DNA of 64,000 nt from Rhodamnia argentea (taxonomy: Eukaryota > Streptophyta > Magnoliopsida > Myrtales > Myrtaceae). This document shows, one piece after another, positions 59,067 through 64,000 of the stretch (its first letter is position 1; the number at the start of each line of letters is the position of its first letter). Location: contig NC_063151.1 of assembly GCF_020921035.1 (NCBI RefSeq), forward strand, positions 20,094,934-20,158,933, in the 5' to 3' direction. A program made the position numbers and the translations under genes. Under the pieces are notes generated by a model. It ran no database searches. It saw nothing but the letters and a program-made list of their open reading frames with translations, and had not been told where the DNA came from.

Positions 59067-62000
59067 ATGAACGAAGCGGTCGTTGAATCGAAGCCCCAGA
59101 AGAGGAAGGGCTCCATAAGCGAGGAAGACATCTCCACTCTCTTGCAGAGGTTTGCCTTCCTCTCTCACTCTCGCTCGGCCTCAAATTAAGTCGCTTTCAT
59201 GGGCTTTTGTACGTTCTTTTTTTTTTTTTCTCTCTGTTTTGTCCGCGGATGAGTGTGGGTATGGTGTCGGTTTTGTAGAGGAACTTATATTTAGGCGCTT
59301 CTGTTGATGTGGGGGTGGGCCTTGCTTTTCGGGCAGGTATACAGCAACCACAGTGTTGTGTTTGCTTCGAGAAGTGGCACAGTTTCAGGGTGTGAAGGTA
59401 GATTGGAATGAGTTGGTAAAGAAGACGTCGACCGGGATAACTAATGCGAGGGAGTACCAGACGCTGTGGAGGCACTTGGCTTATAGAGGCTCGCTGCCAG
59501 AGAAATTGGAGGATGGGGATGAGCCTCTGGTGAGTTTTGGTCTTTGCTCTCTCTAGGTTTCGCAATTGGACGAATGGGTGCATTTTCGTTTTCGCTTTTG
59601 GATTGATTAAAAGCTGTTGGACTGATTGGGTATATATGTATTGCGATATTCTCGTGCTATAATCGGTTTAATGAGTAGGTTATGTGGGTTTTAGTTAGGG
59701 GCACCTGATTGTAGAGTAAAGATTGATGTGTATCTATAACTTTTGATTTGGTAGCATAATAAAATCGTGGATTCTTTGCACGTGTCTACTAACTGGTCGA
59801 GTGGAGATACGTACCAACTAATATGCCATGACTAGGTTAACCGTCTATGTTGAAAATTGAGGGGCATTAAATGATCATCCTATTACGTGACATGTAATTT
59901 GGAGAAAATTTCTAGAGTAGCAAAAGTGGTTCGTTTTCCACCAAAGTGTCTAAGGTAAAAATACTGCCTTTAAAACAAGGGTGATTAGACCCTTCTCGGA
60001 GAAGATTTGTCCCTGTTTATGTTTTAGTCTTCAAGGGTCCTTCCACGCATGGACATGAAAAGAAGTGGTAATTTATTCATGAAGAAGGTTTCCTAGATTT
60101 TGGGAGTAGTTTGTCTTGGCACGATATGACGAACTGACATTGCTGGTCTTAGGCAGTCGCTTCAGTTAGCTAAGAATTCCTTGCCATGGCTTGGCTCATC
60201 AAAGCATCCCTAGCTCCTACATATCTAAAAAGCTTGAGAATCGGTTGAGGAATTGTGCTGTTCAAGGCTCAGAGTGAAAAATATGCCTTTCAAGCCGTAC
60301 AGTCCTTATGAGCGACAGAGTTTTGAGTTATATCTTTTTCTTAACGAAAAGCAACATTGTGCCGGCACAAGTGATTCCTTGAACTGGTGTAGCCTTCTAA
60401 AGCCCTGGGAAACTAGTAGATACAGATGATAGCACCTATTTTACTATTTTGTTCTTTACAATTGACCAATCTTCTCTATTTCCCTTCCACCGAACATAGT
60501 CATGAAATAAAGCAGTAGTTTCCTCATGAAGAAGGATGGTTGGATTTTGGCAACCGTTTCTTATTTTATGTGATGCAAGGCCAAATTAACCTTGTCAGTC
60601 ATTGGTGGTTCAATTCGTCGAGAATTCTACTTTCTGTGTGATGTGGGGTTTCTTTATCGCAACTTCAACACTGTTGGAATCTTTAGCTATGCATGCGGAA
60701 GTTGAAACTTTCACACAAAGTTGTTCACATATGCCTTGAGTAATTTGTGGTTTCAGATGATGTGGATTTCTTCTTCTTCTCCTTTTTTTTTTTTTTTTTT
60801 TACATTTAATGGATGGGAGCAGCAGTAATGCAACTGTGGACTCTTACTCTTGCTGCAGAAATAAAAACAAAAGAAAGGGATGGATGGTTTGGCGAATTGA
60901 TTAAATGCTGTATTTTCTAGCTGCATGCGGTAAATTGCCATTAGGTTGCTAAAAGGTTTGGTTGACATTGTACAATTTGCGAAATAAACCAGTAATACTC
61001 TTTGTGTTCTGATGCTGATCAATGGGAAGAAACTTTTAAATTTTTAAACTTATGAAAGAGCAATGGTAATGATTTTCTTCAGCCATATTCTCTTGAATGT
61101 CACTGTGATGCACCGTTTTTTTGGGTCAAACGCTGGGATACACTTGAGTAGTACATTATTCTACAGGTAAAGTACTATAAAGTACTCCGAAGTAAAGAAC
61201 CATCTCTTTACTAGTTCTGAATTAGGTACTCTCATTCATCATTTGTTTCATACAGCCAGAATTATAATTATTCTTAGTCCTGCTGTTTTTATGCCTTTGG
61301 GGTGAGATTGTAAACTTTATTGGTAGCGGAATCTATTCTTCATTTTCTTCATCTCCTCCTCCTCCTCCTCCTCTTACCAGCGGCTTATTAACAAAAGATT
61401 TGTCATTCTTTTGAGCACTTTGTGTTTCCTCCTCCTGTGTCATATAGGTCTAAAGGTTTGCCTATCTAGTTTACATCTTGTATTCGATCTAATGTGTCAC
61501 GAACTGTTATTACCAACAACTCTCTAGGATGTTCATGTTGTGCACTACTTTTACTGAGACCTGATTTTTTCCTGTATAGTTAGTTATGAGGATCTGTTTT
61601 TCAGGACAATGACAGTGACCTAGAATATGAGCTGGAAGCATTTCCTGCAGTGAGCACTGAAGCTTCGACAGAGGCTGCAGCCTGTGTGAAGGTGGTTTTT
61701 GTCACAATTTATGCTCCAATTTATTTTTGCCACAGATGCAAGAAGAACCTTAGTTCATAATTACTTCTGGGCAATTTGAGATTATCATGATGTGCATATG
61801 GAATTGAAATTACTTTAGCTATTTGGAAATGGTATGCTACTTGATAATAATACAACTGAACTTTCCAAACTGCATGCGGTTGGAGCTACATAGTTTCCAG
61901 TATTCTGTAGGGAAGGGGAATGGGGGTTATCTTATAGATAGAGGATACTTTCTAGAAAGTCCAACCTGAAAACTTAAGCCAATAGGTGGAGGGAGATAGC

Positions 62001-63489
62001 ATGAATATAAGACCCATATAAACCTCATGGGCAAGCTGCATAGGATATTTTAACATCCCCTCTAACTTGCAAATTGGACTTAGGATGGCATGAAGAATTG
62101 ATGAATGGGAGCCTCCTTTACGAAATAAATCTAGGACGAAGCCTGGGTTTGATACCATGTTACAATGTCCAACTCAAAAAGCTTACACTAATAGATAGAG
62201 GGATACAACATGAATATAAGGCCCGAAACCCTCTACACAAGTGATGTTGGATATTTTGAGAAACGCTAAAACTATAGAACAGGATGAAACATGTGACTCC
62301 TTTTAGATGGATTGCAGATGTGATATTTCTATATGAAAGGCCTTCTTTGCTGAGTATGGGAATGACACGACCTTTTTTTCTAAGTTGAAAGATATGCCTT
62401 TTTTTAAGACACGCAGTGCGCGCGCGCATATATGAATGGGCTTTTTTCTAAGTTTGAAGATACGCCATTTTGTGTTCCAAATTTTGGTTAAAATAGAAGA
62501 TCGGGTTGAGTCTTGAGGATGTGTTATCTATATAGGTATGTTTCCTTATTATGAATAATTTTTTTGTGATTTGTGATGGTCCTCACATCACTGTTGCCCT
62601 TGTTTACATGATGGGGATGTGAAGTCCATGGTAGGCAGATTCTCCTTGAAAATCTTTGCTCCAGCAAATTTCATTTCATGCATCGCAAGTTGTAATCTGT
62701 TAGAGAAGCAGGGACTTTTCTTTTGGAAGCTCTGTGGGATGGATTATCATATTCCTGTTATCGATGACATCCAAATTAGCTCATATCACATTCTGAAAAA
62801 TATGTCACTCCAGTTCTATTTGATTCTTTTGGCTCATTTACCGAAGCCTAGGCAGTAGGCACAGTAGCCTGCATGCTATATTTATCTAAACAACATTTAA
62901 GTCAAGAAGCCAAAGCTAGTTGTCCAACGGTGGCTCAGTCATCATGCAGATTCTGTACTGTTAGGAAGCTACTCTTAGAAGATTCATTCATTGGAGAAAC
63001 GTGTGCAAGCGATGCTCAAGATCCTGTGTGAATTTTAGGTTTGAATCACAGCTTTGTTCTGGTTTAATTTAAAAGGAGATTTTCTGTTTTCATTCAGGTA
63101 CTAATAGGTTCTGGTATAACAAGTGACTCCAGCCTCCAGAATAACTCAACTGTTGAGGCCCCGTTGACTATAAATATACCAAATGGTCAATCATCTAGAG
63201 CTTCCGGAAGTTCCCAACCTCCTTGTCATACACAGGGCATGAATATTACCGTACCGGTTTCTGTCCAGAAACAGCCTCTGCCTGCAGTGGCATCTACTGA
63301 AGGCATGGATGGAAATGGGCTAGCAAGTGGCAACAATGCTTCTCGAAAGAGAAGGAAACCGTGGTCTGAGGCAGAGGACTTGGAACTCATTGCTGCTGTA
63401 CAGAAATGTGGTGAAGGGAACTGGGCAAACATATTAAAAGCAGATTTTAAGGGAAATAGGACTGCTTCACAGCTTTCTCAGGTTTGAGT

Positions 63490-63575
<86 letters not shown>

Positions 63576-64000
63576 GTGTATTTTCTCCTCAGTAGATGGG
63601 TTGAGGTCTTGTTATAAAAATAGAGTCATGAACTGCAGTTTTCTTGGTTCATTTTCCTAGCTGATGAGTAGCAGCCATAACCTGTTACAATGGTAGATTA
63701 GAAAAAGTTTTTCTGAGGAAAATTCTTGGTTTAGGATTTCTTTTTCTTTTTTTTAATTTATATATGTTACCCTTATGTGGTTAGGTTGCGCTGGTCTAAT
63801 AGGTTGTCTTTGTTTTGCTCTTGCCGTTTATCATGCGATTTCTTTTTCATGTGCAGAGGTGGGCCATTATACGGAAACGGCATGGAAATATGCATGTGGG
63901 AATTGCGCATTCAATGGGGCCACAGCTTTCTGAGGCACAACTGGCTGCTCGTCATGCAATGTCTCTAGCCCTTGATATGCCTGTGAAAAATATAAGAACA
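59067..64000 (+). CDS. DRMY1: DRMY1-like Myb-domain protein (3' end beyond window)
   Basis: Plant nuclear protein with a single Myb/SANT-like domain. The Arabidopsis homologue DRMY1 affects organ growth and developmental timing (family knowledge; paralogue DP1 is an alternative). Coding exons: 59067-59149, 59337-59529, 61605-61691, 63098-63481, 63857-64000 (open at the window edge). All are in frame, giving 297 residues visible. N-terminal conserved block: KRKGSISEEDISTLLQRYTA, LLREVAQFQGVKVDWNELVK, EYQTLWRHLAYRGSLPEK. An acidic SDLEYELEAFPAVS segment and a low-complexity linker follow. The Myb domain lies at about 206-262 (RKPWSEAEDLELIAAVQKCG, GNWANILK, RTASQLSQRWAIIRKRHG). Intron 2 is 2.1 kb. 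The stop codon is outside the window. Confidence 0.92.
59530..61604 (+). other. intron 2 of the DRMY1-like gene (2.1 kb)
   Basis: T-rich intron with a T-run near 60782-60800 and a (CTC)n tract near 61350-61373. No other gene was recognised. Confidence 0.6.
61692..63097 (+). other. intron 3 of the DRMY1-like gene (1.4 kb)
   Basis: Contains two related stretches (about 61955-62160 and 62165-62330) that share CCAACY-A-AAGCTTA-type, AATAGRTRGAGGGA and ATGAATATAAGRCCC phrases in direct order. This looks like a diverged tandem or a repeat pair. No coding role was seen. Confidence 0.5.
63491..63572. repeat. compound (CT)n(CA)n microsatellite
   Basis: About 20 CT units then about 21 CA units, starting ten bases after the exon-4 donor of the DRMY1-like gene. 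Confidence 0.92.

Noticed and set aside
1-64000. tRNA genes, CRISPR arrays, operons, bacterial-type promoters
   Set aside because: No cloverleaf with B-box consensus was noticed by eye, and no spaced identical repeats. The window is plant nuclear DNA.

Overview
The window is nuclear DNA of a flowering plant. Evidence: GT-AG introns with pyrimidine-rich acceptors, plant-specific gene families (plastid CRT-like transporter, TIFY/CCT/GATA factor, UGT91 glycosyltransferase, DRB protein, DRMY1-type Myb), nuclear copies of plastid DNA, and many plant transposon relics in AT-rich spacers. Gene structures look eudicot. Myrtales is only an impression from the repeats.

Layout. 1-2.6 kb: transposons (a MULE-like MITE, then a PIF/Harbinger-like element with a second inverted-repeat element nested in it). 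2.8-8.8 kb (+): CLT-type plastid thiol/glutathione transporter, 10 exons. 9.9-10.6 kb: a hAT-like element with 8-bp target duplication. 11.5-15.4 kb (-): neuroguidin/LCP5-like ribosome biogenesis factor, 8 coding exons. 15.5-15.9 kb: second MULE-like MITE. 18.2-25.8 kb (-): GATA24/28 (ZML)-type transcription factor, 7 coding exons, including a GC-AG intron. 26.4-29.6 kb: a hAT-like element and a MULE-like element carrying a broken F-box gene copy. 30.1-31.6 kb (+): single-exon, very GC-rich UGT91-like glycosyltransferase. 32.0-32.5 kb: decayed plastid DNA joining a psbC piece to an rrn23 piece. 33.1-33.9 kb: fourth MULE-like element. 34.4-35.0 kb (+): small unrecognised two-exon gene with a TATA box. 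35.5-39.5 kb (-): double-stranded RNA-binding protein, 3 exons. 40-57.2 kb: gene-poor repeat territory with a 2.7-kb solo LTR flanked by CTCAA, Ty3/gypsy RT, Ty1/copia RNase H, LTRs and Gag, and a LINE relic. 57.6-58.2 kb: long-TIR MITE. 59.1-64.0 kb (+): DRMY1-like Myb-domain gene, running off the window end.

The genes are independent housekeeping or regulatory loci with no operon-like link. The best hunting result is a transposon family (four copies, each with a likely 9-11 bp target duplication) that keeps its outer arms but carries different cores, one of them a nearly whole but frameshifted F-box gene. Second is a tandem duplication of the splice acceptor of the last CLT exon. Coordinates of coding exons were derived by hand from splice sites and reading-frame continuity. 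No search was run.
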